Assembly (NCBI GenBank): GCA_029204225.1
Contig: CM055103.1
Span: 3,178,577-3,242,576 of the forward strand
Length of the DNA stretch: 64,000 nt
Reading direction: 5' to 3'
Source: Diphasiastrum complanatum
Lineage: Eukaryota > Streptophyta > Lycopodiopsida > Lycopodiales > Lycopodiaceae
The notes beneath the pieces are model-generated. The model did not search any database, had not been told where the DNA came from, and saw nothing but the letters and a program-made list of their open reading frames with translations. Below, one piece after another: positions 41,910 through 53,464 of this stretch; position 1 is the stretch's first letter, and each line of letters starts with the position of its first letter. The position numbers were made by a program, and so were the translations under genes.

Positions 41910-42318
41910 ATGGATTCTCAAAGTAAAGCTAGTCTTATCGCAGACAAGTAGAATGGATCCAATTATCATTTGATGAAATTTAAGATGACAACCTTGCTAA
42001 TCGCCCTTTCTAATCGCCAACAAGTTGTGGGATGTTGTTATAGGTATCGAAGTGAAACCTAAAGACGACACAAAAGACTCAAAATGGGAATTGAAGGATG
42101 GTAAAGCTTTCGCACTTACTATCGTCAATATATCAAATAAAGAAATTGGCCACATAGCTGAAGCAAAAACTTTGAAAGAAGTTTGGGACATTCTGAGCTC
42201 ACTATATGATGAGAGAGACATAACTACCAAGTTACATCTTCGAAGGAAATTCTTTACACTCAAGATGTCAAATGGTAATTCTCTTCAAAATCATATTAAC
42301 CAGTTTAAGAAACTCTAG
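41910..42318 (+). pseudogene. Copia gag (UBN2-like)
   Basis: MDSQSKASLIADK, a stop, then GSNYHLMKFKMTTLLIA, a frameshift and 42025-42318 with WDVVIGIEVKPKDD, VNISNKEIGHIAEAKTLKEV and WDILSSLYDERDITTKLHLR. This is the N-terminal gag of plant copia elements, which builds the particle. It ends at a TAG after INQFKKL. Confidence 0.83.
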
Positions 42319-42339
42319 ATGGTTGTTGTCGAATCAGTC

Positions 42340-43206
42340 TCAGATCTCTAAAAAAAAGCTATGGATAAAGAGTATTCATCTCTTATCAAGAACCAGACAT
42401 GGACGACTGTCGAATTACTTGCTAGCAGAAATGTAGTTGATTGCAAATGGATTTTCAACGTCAAGTACAAAGTCGACGGAAGCATCGACAAAAGAAAAAC
42501 TCGACATGTCGCCAGAGGATTTTCTCAGGTATACGATGTCGAGTACACTGAGACTTTCAATCCAGTAGTCAAACATTCTTCTATTCGACTTTTATTATCA
42601 ATTGTTGCTACAACAGATTTGGAAATACATCAAATGGATGTACAAACAGCATATCTCAATGGAGTTATTGAACAAGACATTTATATGGTGCAACCCGAAG
42701 GTTATATTATCAAGGGTAAACACAATCATGTGTGTAATCTGCTTGAGCATGGTCTCAAAGGATCAATACTTTTCTTATTGATCATGGCTACACACCTAGC
42801 TCTTTCAAATGTTTACTTCAAGACAGTGCATCAATCTTTTATCATTATCACTTTGTATGTGGATGATACATTGCTTTTTAGCAACAGTACTGATCTGATA
42901 AAAGAAGACAAGACAATGCTATCTTCTGAATTTCACATGACCAATCTGGGCGAAGCTCATTTCTACCTTGGTATTCAAATCCATAGAGACAGAAATTGAA
43001 AGTTGATCCACATTACTCAACAAAAGTACATCTACAATATGTTAGTCAGATATAATCTGATTAATTGCAAGTTAGCTCTCTCACCAATGGAACCAGGTCT
43101 CAAATTGTCAAAGGACCAGTGTCCTGAAAAAATTCAAGAGAAGGAGAAGATGTGTTACCATTCTATTATAGGATCTCTTATGTACGCAATAATCTATACA
43201 GGCTAG
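42340..43206 (+). pseudogene. Copia reverse transcriptase (element 41.7 kb)
   Basis: 212-aa and 67-aa frames. Clear RT signatures: KEYSSLIKNQTW, KWIFNVKYKVDGSIDKRKTR, VQTAYLNGVIEQDIYMVQPE, YVDDTLLFSNSTDLIKEDK, LGEAHFYLGIQIHRDR. The catalytic YVDD is intact. The segment after HNHVCNL (normally KALYGLKQSARAW) is altered: LEHGLKGSILFLLIM marks a short deletion or shift. Stop at 42997, then LIHITQQKYIYNMLVRYNLI; stop at 43204. Confidence 0.88.
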
Positions 43207-43845
43207 ACATAGCTTTTGCAATCAGCTCTCTCAATCAGTATATGACCAACCCTGGTGTAACACATTGGAAGGCTCTTATCAGACTCATGAGATATCTTCG
43301 AGCTACTATGGACTTTTGCATTTGTTATGGAGCAGTCGGCAATGACAAACTCAATTTACTCAGTGGTTACACAGATGCAAGTTGGGCAGGAGATGTAGAC
43401 ACTCGTAAATCCACTTTTGGATTTACATTCTTCCTCAACAATGGTTCAATTTCCTAGAACAGTCGCAAGCAAACTTTGATAGCTCTATCTTCCACTAAAT
43501 CAAAGTATATCGTAGCCTCACAAGCTACAAAAGGAAGCAGTTTGGTTGAGAAACTTACTTTCAGATATCAATCTGAATCAAGCTATTCTGACATCATTAT
43601 TTTGTGATAATCAAAGTGCCATTGCCTTGTTAGCCAACCCTAGATTTCATTCTAAAAGTAAGCACATTGAACTGAAGTATCACTTTGTTAGAAGCAAAGT
43701 TCTCAACAAAGAGGTCAGATTGTAGTATAGTCGAACACAGGATATGATAGCAGATATTTTTACCAAAGCATTAAGCTTGGATGCACGCCAAAAGTTTTGT
43801 GTAGAACTAAGTTTAAAAGTCAAGGCATTCATGGATTCAAATTAA
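43207..43845 (+). pseudogene. Copia RNase H (element 41.7 kb)
   Basis: 43152-43457: SLNQYMTNPGVTHWKALI, YTDASWAGDVDTRKSTFGF with the first catalytic Asp. Stops follow at NGSIS and later, with the rest legible in pieces: SLFCDNQSAIALLANPRF, SKHIELKYH and DMIADIFTKALSLDARQ. The end at 43845 runs into AAGAAGGAG, a polypurine tract next to the LTR. Confidence 0.85.
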
Positions 43846-43854
43846 GAAGGAGTG

Positions 43855-44970
43855 TTGCATTATTCTCTTTCCTACTAATCGACTAATTGGTTTTTAATCT
43901 TCATCCAACTATTTATCCAGTTCTGTGGATTTTTTCGTGTCTTTATACAGTCTGCATAATTACAAGTGCTTTTACATAGTTTGTAGAAATACACAGAGTT
44001 TGACAACGGTGTCTCATTTTCTGTATCTACAAACCGGATAGTGTCGTCTGTCAAGAATCTCGTGTAAAAATACAGTGTCAATTTTTTTGCATTTTTTGCC
44101 TGTCAATAATTACGTGTAAAAATGCAGTGTCATTTTTTTTATTTTTCTCTTGTCAGGAATTATGTGTAAAAATACAAGGTCGTCTTTTTGCATCTTTCGT
44201 TTGTCAAAAATTACGTGCAAACATGCAATGTCATCTTTTTCGCATTTTTTGCCTATCAAAAATTACGTGGCAATTTACGTTCATTTATGCAGAATGACAG
44301 TTTATGTTCATTTATGCAGACATAGTGTTTACGACCAATTGTCATCGTTTATCAACAAGCAAGTTCTGAGAAAAATTGAATGAATGCCATTGGACACCAG
44401 CCAACTGGCAATCACATTTGACGACCTAATTACTTAGTATAAATCAGCTATTCATACATCTCATTATCAGTAGAAATATTAACATTGTGAATTGTGAAGG
44501 AGTTGAGTGTTATTACACGACACTTCCTACGCTCTCATCAAGCAGATTGTTCACAATCAAAAAGTATTGATGTTAGTTCTCTATCAATCTTTCAAGCTTG
44601 AACTCTCTTGAGCATTCTAGCTCAGTCTTTTAGAGATTTATTTTAGAGTTGCTATTTGCACTACTGCTTATCAGCAAAGTTGCTTATTTCAAACTTATTC
44701 TTAGTTACTCAAAGATCGCCTTAGAGTGCGCAGTTTCTATTTGCTATTGTCTTGCACTCATTAGCATCTGATCTTATTTTTCTGAATCGATACTATTTTC
44801 TTATTGCATTCAATTTGTGTTAGAATGCATGCATCTCTGTATTGCTTTTGTAACTGATAAAAATTGTCTGAGAATTCAATACTTATGTTTTGATGCGTAA
44901 TCACTTAGTATCTAGCAAAAGTTAGTTGCTAAAGGATGAACGTGATCTTCATCACTACTGCTTTGTTCAA
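43855..44970 (+). mobile_element. Copia 3' LTR (element 41.7 kb)
   Basis: Starts TGTTGCATTATTCTC after the purine tract AAGAAGGAG. Contains four degenerate repeats of TGCCTGTCAA-ATTACGTGTAAAAATGC. The right end is uncertain: similarity with 53484-54480 continues past GCGTAATCA to about CTTTGTTCA (44970), while the 37424 copy stops at TAATCA. Confidence 0.75.
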
Positions 44971-45439
44971 TTTTTGATAGGCGTAGTCATGCATTGGAAG
45001 TAGGAAGTTTCCACATTCACCTATTTCTGACACGTGGTAGTACTAGCATGCAACTCCTTTTCTTCACATCCAAAAGTGTAACTACCAAAATAGTGACACA
45101 TATCACTTTGCATGCATGCTTATCCACCTACTTCTACCTACTTTACTTTGTTTCCAAGGTCAAAAAGATTTTGTTCGCGAATATTTTGAGACAGTCTGTC
45201 TCTTCTTCTTAGTTTCATGTTTCGCAAATTGTTCGCGATATATGACAGTCTTTGAGCTTGAAGTAGAATCCAGAACATTTCGTGAATTGTTAGCGACAAT
45301 TTCGCGACATCTAAGGTTTGAACAAGAAACAAGATATTTCGTGACAAGAATCTTCCGCGAATCCTTCGAGTTCGTTTCAAAATAGACAAGACAGATTTCA
45401 TGAATCTTTCGAGTTGGTCATGAATAGAAATGTCCAGAA
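44971..45439 (-). repeat. TCGCGAA-rich LTR-like segment, left arm of an inverted pair
   Basis: 45150-45390 is rich in TTCGCGAAT, CGTGAATTG and TTCGCGACA. Its reverse complement resembles 46480-46680, so the two arms face each other around the family U copy at 45440-46360. The same style recurs at 51700-52070. Open frames here are by-products. Confidence 0.6.
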
Positions 45440-45659
45440 GCACCAGACAAGCATCAAGTGTGTTGAAGGATACCTAGGTAGATATCAAGAGTATAAGGGG
45501 CTTAGTTTAATTAATTAATTCACTACGCTAAAAGTCCCTAGAAGGGACCCGCCCCTGCTGGCTGCCATTAAATATGTGTCCCTAAATCAGGGCGGGAACC
45601 CGCCCTTCTCCTCAAAGAGGGGCGGGGAAAAACCCGCCCCTCCTTGTCCTTGTCAAAGA
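45440..45659. repeat. CACTA-like terminus and GC palindrome (copy 3)
   Basis: CACTACGCTAAAAGTCCCTA at 45521, with five extra bases (CGCTA) against the other two copies. The palindrome AGGGGCGGGG-AAAA-ACCCGCCCCT at 45618-45641 is the best preserved of the three. A TTAATTAATTAATT run precedes the terminus. Confidence 0.65.
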
Positions 45660-46350
45660 GGGGCACCGCCCTTTCTCCTTGTCAAAGATATTTGCCACCA
45701 TATCCTTGTGTTCCTCCATGCTTGATGATGATCTTCGACTTGAAAGCTCCACTTGCATGAAGATGGCTGCACCATAAAGAGTGCAATTTGAGGCTTCCAT
45801 GCCTCATAAATATCATAAAGATCAAGATCATAAGATGAGCAAATGTAATGATTTTCAAGATTTTCAATTCTAGCTTGACTAGTCCACATACCAGCAACTT
45901 TTTCCATGATGAATCTAATCTTGAAACCAAACACTATCTTGATCTTCTTGAGGCTACATACTTGCCCAAGGATGTAAGTGTCCTTCATGGATGATTCACT
46001 TAATCTCAAAAGAAGTTTACAAATTGCCTCACAACATGTAAAAACATGAATTTTCACACTATGAGTAACAAACTCATTCTTGCTCTTACTAGATCCAAGA
46101 GCATACATTCAATGACACAACCACTTGCTTTCAAAATTATTTGGAAATGTATCTAAGCCATCAATGACAAGAAATATGTCCATACAATAGGCATCATACA
46201 AAACTAGTATTGTCTTACTTAAACTTTGAGATGTAGAAATCTCAATAAAGCACGATGGTACATCAAATAATGGAAGAAAAGCAAATGTGAATTTGTTGAA
46301 GTAGATACGACCTAAAAATTGTCCCCTTTGCCATGTATTGTGAACCTCAT
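45653..46350 (-). pseudogene. Family U ORF (copy 4)
   Basis: A 151-aa frame at 46108-45653: YALGSSKSKNEFVTHSVK, CCEAICKLLLRLSESSMK, SLKKIKIVFGFKIRFIMEK, MWTSQARIENLENHYICSS, then ALFMVQPSSCKWSFQVEDHH. Upstream to about 46350 the GLDTFPNNFESKW and SLSKTILVLYDAY-like parts are readable with breaks. The end again runs into the GC palindrome zone. Unknown function. Confidence 0.62.
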
Positions 46351-46360
46351 GTCAAAGCGC

Positions 46361-47056
46361 GCAATTTACTTGACAAAGGATAAGAAACAGACTTGAACTC
46401 AAAACATTTTTACTCATGATCAACCTCGAAGGATTCATGAACTTTGTCTTGAAGTCAACTCGAAAGATTCACGAAATAGTTACCAGTAGAAACTTGTGGC
46501 TTTCTTGTTGAAGCTCAAAAGATTCACGAACAAAATTTTGTCGCGAAATATTTTGTTTCTTGTTCAAACCTCAGATGTTGTGAAATTGTCACAAACAATT
46601 CATGAAACATGAAGCCAAGACAAAGAGATAGACTGTCACGAAATATTCGCGAACAGAAATTATTCGACCCTTGAAAACGAAGCATCTATTCAAATATCAA
46701 CCGTCGTAAATGGTTAGATCTACTGTTACATAATTGAAAGACCAAAGGACCTGTAAATAAAAGGCCAAAAGACCTGTCCTGTAGCAATACAAATACATGT
46801 GCACTACTCGTTGTAACTAACTCATTCAATCAGAGACACAACAGCGAGATAAGATAGCAAGAGATGTATATTGAGTCAAATTTAGAAATTATGAATTCAT
46901 ATTTGATCAATAGTTTCTAATTGTCTAAAATTATCTTAAGTTGTCTCTTACTTCCGCATATAATTTTCGCATGCATATTCAATCAGAACTAATTGCATTG
47001 TCTATTTTGATCTGAGCTAGTTTTACTAGCATACACTCGAGATTTTAGGTAAGAAC
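46361..47056 (+). repeat. LTR-like segment, right arm of inverted pair
   Basis: TCGCGAA-rich part (46480-46680) followed by CAACCGTCGTAAATGG, repeats of AGACCAAAGGACCTGTAAAT and a region with TAGCAATACAAATACATG. This resembles a U3/R boundary of an LTR. A weaker relative of the right half is at 52080-52130 (TTAACCGTCAAAACGAATGG). Boundaries not determinable. Confidence 0.5.
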
Positions 47057-49515
47057 TTGTTATGCAAAATAGAAGATTATGAGCAAATGTCAAATGATTT
47101 TGACTCTCCAACTGAGATACCAAGAACAATCAACAATGCACTGGCCCTGTTACAATGGAACTTCACCTCTCTCAGTTCTCCCTTAAGAAAAGCTCACAAT
47201 TTCTACCATAAAAGGCCACCAATTGAGGCTCCATTTGTGTGTACTAATAGTTTCTAGTTAGGGTTTATAAACTGGAAACACGTTGTCATCCACGACATTA
47301 CAATCAAATTTGCATTTGCTAACTTAAACTTTGGCCTTTTTAAAATTATTCAAATTACAGGGCTCAGGTTTCACGACGACGCTTTATTGAGTGGCTGAAT
47401 AGAAGAAGAAGCGTTAATCAAGATAATGGAAAATAGAAACATATATCAATGAAGATACTTTAAATAGAATCGCTTGCTTTTTCTTCATCCATAGGCATGT
47501 TGGTCCATTAAAATTGGTGTGTGTGCAGGCTGAGAATGAGCTATGTATAGTTCGTTCTTCATCTAGTTTGTCATGGCTTCAACAAAATTATGTTAATCAT
47601 GTTCCATGTTTCCAATTTTTGCAATTACCCTTGCATTACTTTTTAAGACTACTCTACTATGGAAAGAGTTAGTCAAATTACATTCGCACTATGGCACTGG
47701 CACTTGTGCTTGTTGAAGAAGGATGCATAAGATTGTGCATTGGTTCTTTATATGAAATGCCCTTTCAATTGTTAGAGGTAGAGGGTTTGAAATTCTCGAG
47801 CTTATGAAATTTAGCTAGCTCAAATTCGATTCCCACCAGTCAAGATGGCTCAAATTTGATGCTTGGCAAGTGATTTTGGTCCTTGTCACCCAACATTCAC
47901 CGCACTCAATCAATCTCAAGCTTGGGACATTTAGATTGCTCAAGTTTGTTTACTTATTGATGGAATTGGCATCTACCATACAATAAAGATCAAAGGTAAT
48001 GTATATCACTTCTTGAGATGGGTGAATAATGTCCCTTGTCACTTGAGGTTTCTCATGGACAATGGTAACATGAGTGCATTCATATCACTCGAGATAGCTT
48101 AAATATGATGTATATTTTGATATATAGTTCAATTTCAATATATGCCACTCAAGAGAGTATGGGTCTTGAGCAAGTTTTCCCGAGCACCCATGCACCCGCG
48201 GCTATAAGCTAAAGGCTAGAATGCAGTCATATATATAAGTGATCTTTTCTTGATCAACATCCATTCAGTAATGGAAAATACTTTTGGCTTGAAAGAATAA
48301 AAAATTATTTAGTTCAATCGCATGAAATTTATAGCTTCTCAATGCAGTAAAAAAATTGTTGTAGGGGCAGAGTTTGTTTGGGCCAATTTTCATGGCTATT
48401 TAAGACACTTTGGTGGATTCCATAGTTCAAAATGCACCAGGTAATAGCTCTGATAGGACAAGCTAGCGTGGTGCTCAATGCATGCTACAATATTTTAGCT
48501 TTGAAGATATCTTTTCTTCATTTCATGAGTCTCATTTAAGACAACCGATGATCAACCTCCATTTATTAAAAAACGTAGCAAGCTTTTACATTGTCCACAT
48601 GTTACTCTGCATGTCTTTAATAGAGCTAGATGCTGACACAATTACTTTGGGACTTTGGGCCTTTGGGCCTCTCACGAAGTACTTGGCAGTTATCATAGGC
48701 ATTTCCGAGTAGGCATGATTATTCTTTTACCAAGTCTTTAGTGTCTGTAAATCCTTTTGCGGAATCAACTAGCATAAATTAGATGTCTGATATAAAACTC
48801 CAACTCATTTTCAATGCATTATTTCACACCCACATCAAGCCCCTCATAGATGCGTAATGCCTATTTAACAATCACATTGACTATGCAATTTTATGATAGA
48901 GCTTCATTGGAAAACTTCAAAATTGCAAGGAGGCAATTTAGATTGTGTCAACAATGACGAATCAACAAATTCTTCTTCAACGGAGCAATCCCTTGAGACA
49001 ATCTCATAAGAGAATGACTTAAGTGATTCAATATGAAGCAATAAATGAAACCTTAGATAATAGTATAAACAATTTTAAAATTAAAAAAAAAAAAAAAAAA
49101 AAACTGGGACCAAGTGACCATGCATTTCTAGTAGTCCCATTAGTGTATGTTGATAACATGTAAATGGGGATAAAATTGCCTCTACTCAAGGTAGCACATT
49201 TGAGAATAAACATCTCTAAATGTTAGTTCTCTAAAACTATCCTTAAAGTCCATCTTGTTTGGTAACCTCAATGCATACAACAGATATGCATGTGTACATT
49301 CCATGACCATTTGATGCTAAAGTCATGAACTTTTAATTTAATGACCAAACCACCACTCCCAAACTCTAAGGCCTAAACCCTAACTCCACCAGGGCTTTGG
49401 AACTAGCCTGAATAGTGTCCACTTTGGATGCTTCACTATTTCTTACATCAATTTTATACATCAAGATGTAACTAGAACATGAAGAACCAAATAGAATGTA
49501 AATGAGATGATTCCA
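47057..49515. other. Non-coding stretch
   Basis: No gene supported. 47760-48110 repeats phrases such as CTTGTCACCCAACATTCACC and TCAAGCTTGGGACATTTAG that resemble block A at 23.6-23.8 kb. A poly(A) run lies at 49083-49102. Frames at 47057, 48482 and 49028 have no motif. Confidence 0.5.
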
Positions 49516-49971
49516 CTATGCTTCAAACTTTGAACTTTCTGGAAAATAACAGCAACCAAACAATAAATGTGAGTGATGACCACTTGCTTGCTTGTCTCCT
49601 CCAACTTTGTCCTTTCTTGATATGTCTCCACCATAAAACTCCATGAATGAGCCTCCATCTTCATCTTGCCACAAGATGCCATCATCACTTGATGACTTGA
49701 TCATGAATGAGTGACAAAATGAGCCTCCAATAGTTTCATTTCCATTAGCAAAACCAGCCAAGAATTCTAGAACAACTCCAACATCAAAATGATGTAAAAC
49801 CATGTAGCCAGTTTCACCATATTTTGACAATTTGCACACATTCACATCAAATTGCTCAAACATGAGATAGAACAAGTAAAGTGAACTTGAACAAAACTTG
49901 CTTGCTGCTCCTTTGACATTTACTTGAGTCTTCAAATACCTGCAAAAGTAGATCCAGAACATCTTTACCAA
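49516..49971 (-). CDS. Hypothetical protein, 151 aa
   Basis: Open for 151 codons with MVKMFWIYFCRYLKTQVNV at the start, LEFLAGFANGNETIGGSF and SSSDDGILWQDEDGGSFMEF. No family is recognised. The C-terminus is Gly/Asp/Lys-rich. It stands alone and the chance of a random frame is real in this AT-rich DNA. A CTTGAGTG-type repeat follows at 50030-50200. Confidence 0.2.
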   Translation of the reverse strand: MVKMFWIYFCRYLKTQVNVKGAASKFCSSSLYLFYLMFEQFDVNVCKLSKYGETGYMVLHHFDVGVVLEFLAGFANGNETIGGSFCHSFMIKSSSDDGILWQDEDGGSFMEFYGGDISRKDKVGGDKQASGHHSHLLFGCCYFPESSKFEA

Positions 49972-50474
49972 TTGACTCTCCTTTGATGCTCTTGACTAGC
50001 TCCAAATTGCCACTTGCCCTTTTGTGTTATTGAGATATCAAAATTTTGCTAAGTTCAGCACTCAATGGACAATCTTGAGTGAAAAAAGCTAGAAGTTCAA
50101 CTATCTTGAGTGATAGGTAGCAAATTTGAGCTATCTCATGTGATAAGGATTGAATATCATCAATAAGTGGTGGAACTTGAGCAATGTGGATGTACTACAC
50201 TCGTCGTTGGACGATAAGGATGAATCAATGAGCCACGTAAAGCAACATTGACCAAAATTGACTTCCCTCATATATACGCATCATACTCAAGCTGTCATAG
50301 GTGAACCTCAAGTGAGAGCTCTGAGTATTCATTATGATTTTAAGGTTCTCATCAATCGTATTAAGAAATTTGTTTCTTGGATTATCCCATTTGTATACCT
50401 TACAGTTTGGATGACAAGCGGCCTACCAATTAAGCATCCTATAACTTTTATTCAATAACCAAAAAGACTACTAC
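49972..50474. other. Non-coding stretch with gypsy linker shard
   Basis: 50040-50200 contains loosely repeated TTGAGTGATAGGTAG and TTGAGCTATC phrases of block A style. 50305-50440 resembles the gypsy linker at 1110-1210 (AGAGCTCTGAGTATTC, GGATTATCCCATTTGTATACC), a small minus-strand gypsy shard. Confidence 0.5.
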
Positions 50475-51480
50475 TCATAAATTCTCCATAGCAGATGCAC
50501 TGGTCATGGTAGCTTGAATATACCTCATGACACTTATGAGTGCCTTCCAATGGGTAATGCCAAGATTAGCCATATATTGGCTGAGTGAGCTTACTGCAAA
50601 AGAGATGTCAAGTCTTGTACAGACCATTGCATACATGAGAGAACCAAGTATCGATCGATAAGGATACTCTCTCATCTGCTCCTCTTCCTGCTTGGTCTGA
50701 GGACATTGATCCTTTGACAAATGCAAATCTGAATCCATCGGTGAGTGAGATAATTTACAATTCATTAGATTGTATCTGCTAAGAACATTGTGAAGATACC
50801 TTTGTTGAGTGGTATAGATCAGCCGTCTCGCTCTGTTTCTGTGGGTCAAAATGCCCAAACAGAAGTGAGCTTCGTCCAGATCAGTCATGTCGAACTCTGA
50901 AAACAACATCTGCTTAGAATCCTTGACCAAATTGGTATTGTTGCTGAAAAATAATGTATCATCCACGTATAGGGTGATGATAATGAAGGATTGCTACACC
51001 GACTTGGAATAGACGTTGCGATCAGCAGTGCTTGGCTGAAAACCTTGTTCAATGAAGAATGTGTTGATCCTCTGAAACCAAGCTCTAGCAGATTGTTTCA
51101 ATCCGTAAAGTGCTTTATGGAGTTTACAGACATGATTCTTCATATCTTCCAGAACGTATCCTTCGGGCTGGAACATGTAGATGTCTTCTTGTATAACTCC
51201 ATTCAGATAAGTTGTTTGCACATCAAGTTGATGCACTTCGAGGTCGGCAGTTGCAGCATATGATAGGAGCGCTGGGATTGACAAATGTTTGACTACAGGA
51301 CTGAAAGTCTCACTATAGTCGACGTTGGGGATCTAAGTGAATCCTCGTGCCACCAGTCTTGCCTTCCTTTGATCAATTTTTCTATTGGCATTGTATTTGA
51401 TCTTGAAGATCCATTTGCGACCATGTCTAGTTCTTGATCAGAGAGAAATACTCCATGTCCATAGCTTCTCTCTAAAAATC
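50475..51480 (-). pseudogene. Copia reverse transcriptase (minus-strand element)
   Basis: From right to left: AMDMEYFSLIKN at about 51450, a small deletion, WIFKIKY, KARLVARGFT, a stop, VDYSETFSPVVKHLSIPA, then 51284-50994 (VHQLDVQTTYLNGVIQEDIY, KALYGLKQSARAWFQRINTF) and after one in-frame stop 50966-50475 with YVDDTLFFSNN, AHFCLGILTHRNRARR, RLDISFAVSSLSQYMANLG. The best-preserved copia RT here; YVDD is intact. It ends at the RT/RNase H boundary (SASAMENL). Confidence 0.9.
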
Positions 51481-51710
51481 AAAGTCTGGTTGGCTGGGTG
51501 CCTCTTCGAGTATTGTCGGTTCCTGTATCAAGAGACATGCAGACTCAAGAGTATACCTTGTGGGCTGTGTGCGCACTCGGCTTGATCTTTTGGGAGGAAT
51601 CGACTGATGAACCACTCCTGGGACTTGTTGCTGGGTAGCAGTTGTAGAACATCTCAACAGACAAGTCTCAGTTCTATCAACAAAGTGCATAGTACTCAAA
51701 TTGACAAAGG
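51472..51710 (-). pseudogene. Copia integrase-RT linker
   Basis: The part of the 110-aa frame nearest the RT has VHQSIPPKRSSRVRTQPTRY, the typical Ser/Pro/Arg-rich linker before copia RT. The other half of the frame (51710-51804) is derived from the LTR-like sequence beyond. Protease and integrase are missing. Confidence 0.75.
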
Positions 51711-52113
51711 TTAAGAAACTCGAAACTCGAAACTTGAACAGTTTGCAAAACACGAACTCAAACAATTTGCGAAATTGAGAAGCTTGAGCACGAAACTTGA
51801 ACAAATAATTATCATGAAACTATTGCAAACAATTTCTTCTTCAAACTTGAAGCTCGAAGCTTGAAATTGTCGTGAACTCAAAATATTCGCGAATTTGTCC
51901 CAAAAGATCAAAAAGACTGTCACGAAGCAGAAATTGTCAAAGATACTGTCGCGAACAAAATATTGTCGTGAATCTTTCAGAACAACAAATCTATTATGAC
52001 CAAAGAATCTTTCGAGAATCAATTGTGAATCTATCGCAAATCTTTCAAGAATCTTTCAACTCTGAGAAACCAGAACGTTGTTGAATATTAACCGTCAAAA
52101 CGAATGGATTCTG
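51711..52113 (+). repeat. TCGCGAA/GAACTTGAA-rich LTR-like segment
   Basis: Dense in CGAAACTTGAA, AATATTCGCGAA, CTGTCACGAAG and ATCTTTCAAGAATC. Same style as 45150-45390 and 46480-46680. Frames on both strands are repeat by-products. Confidence 0.55.
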
Positions 52114-52340
52114 TTACAGAAGGAAAAAGGCCAAATTCCAGATCTGAAATCCACTTTTGAATTCCCCATTTTTTATTCCCCAACCTCTATCTTCTGATTT
52201 TCCAAGCGGATTCCCAAATCTACATTCCCAATCCACATTCCCCACTTCCATATTCCCGACCTCTTGCATTCCTACATTCCTATTCCCAGGGCTTAGATCC
52301 TGAAATCCCAGATCTAAGTAGCCTTGTTGCTTTCCCAAAA
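52114..52340. repeat. ATTCCC-rich low-complexity tract
   Basis: CATTCCC, GATTCCC and TATTCCC occur about ten times between 52155 and 52290, with irregular spacing. The minus-strand frame over it (Gly/Asn-rich) is a product of the repeats. Confidence 0.6.
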
Positions 52341-52499
52341 GGATGCTTTCCCAAGTTACAAACTTAGAAAGGAATCTTTTGTTTGGATGAAACTAAGATC
52401 GGGTTGAAAGACTAGATCTCGAATACCAATACATTAACCTCTCAGTTTTATTTTCTAACAATAAACTTATCCTTTTCTCAATGAGCTGATTTGGAAAAC

Positions 52500-52944
52500 T
52501 CCTCATGAGATATGGTGGAAGTCGAAGCCAAATCTTGCACATGTTCGGACATTTGGATGCGTAGTATATATGCACATACCAGATAAGCTGAGAAAGAAAC
52601 TTGATGAAAAGACAGAACAAGGTTTTCTGGTAGGATTCGAGTTACATTTGTCATATTATCATGTTTATGTACCCGAAACTAGCAAGATAAAAGCTGTTCG
52701 AGATGTTAAATTTGATGAGTCGAAATACATAGTAGATAGTGATCTAGTCGACTATGAAATTCTCAAAAACTATTATGAGCTATCAACGACGACAGCAGAA
52801 AAACAAGCAAAAGATAAAAGAGAATTATCAAATTCAGAGGGAGGTCAAGATCGAGTACTTGACAAACTCGAATCACTAGTTCGAATTCCAGCAGAAAAAG
52901 TTGAATCAGAATCGATACAGAATCGAACTCGAAACCACCTGTGA
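52500..52944 (+). pseudogene. Copia integrase C-terminus and linker
   Basis: Before the 52570 start the frame already reads PHEIWWKSKPNLAHVRTFGC, the end of the integrase domain, then HIPDKLRKKLDEKTEQGFLV and YYHVYVPETSKIKAVRDVKF, classical copia. The following linker is acidic and Ser-rich (LSNSEGGQDRVLDKLESLVR). It stops at 52942 where the RT should begin. Confidence 0.87.
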
Positions 52945-52959
52945 AATGATCTGATAGAC

Positions 52960-53464
52960 AAACGACAATCTTCATCAGCTCAATGGATATTCTGATGCAA
53001 GCTGGGGAGAAGATGTAGACAATTTTAAGTCCACATCTGGATTTACATTCTTCTTCAACAGCGGCCCCATCTCATGGAACAATCGTAAGCAAACTTCTAT
53101 TGCTCTTTCTTCTACAGATGCAGAATACATTGTTGCTTCCCAATCTATTAAAGAAGTTTTTTGGTTGAGAAATTTATTGTCAGACGTTAGTTTGAATCAG
53201 TACAACCCCACAAATATATTATGTAATAATCAGAGTGCTATTGCCTTATCAGCCAACCCTAGATTTCACTCTAGGAGTAAGCACATTGAAATCAGATATC
53301 ACTACATCAAGGGCAAGGTTTTCAACAAGGAGGTAAGTTTAACTTACTACAGACCTCAGGACATGGTTGCAGATATATTCACGAAGACATTAAGTGTTAA
53401 TGCACACAACAAGTTTTGTGCATTGCTTAGTCTGAAGATCAAGGCATTCACGGATCTAGATTAA
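52960..53464 (+). pseudogene. Copia RNase H
   Basis: Open through LNGYSDASWGEDVDNFKSTS, SGPISWNNRKQTSIALSST, DAEYIVASQSIKEVFWLRNL, then ILCNNQSAIALSANPRF, SKHIEIRYHYIKGKVFN and DMVADIFTKTLSVNAHNKF. Acidic residues SDAS, E (DAEYI) and D are present. The RT between the integrase linker and this domain is deleted near 52945. Ends at TAA (53462-53464). Confidence 0.88.

Larger units (their letters stand above)
41716..43854 (+). mobile_element. Ty1/copia element lacking protease and integrase
   Basis: Order: primer sites, leader, gag, then RT and RNase H, then the 3' LTR at 43855. The gag-to-RT join near 42320-42360 removes the nucleocapsid, protease and integrase. Deleted form that could only move with help from other elements, and it is also broken by stops. 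Confidence 0.85.

Noticed and set aside
49516-49971. Confident host gene
   Set aside because: No family, no splice or promoter support; kept only as a low-confidence hypothetical frame.
51711-52113. Coding exons with Phe/Lys-rich frames
   Set aside because: Frames on both strands arise from the repeated CGAAACTTGAA and TCGCGAA motifs.
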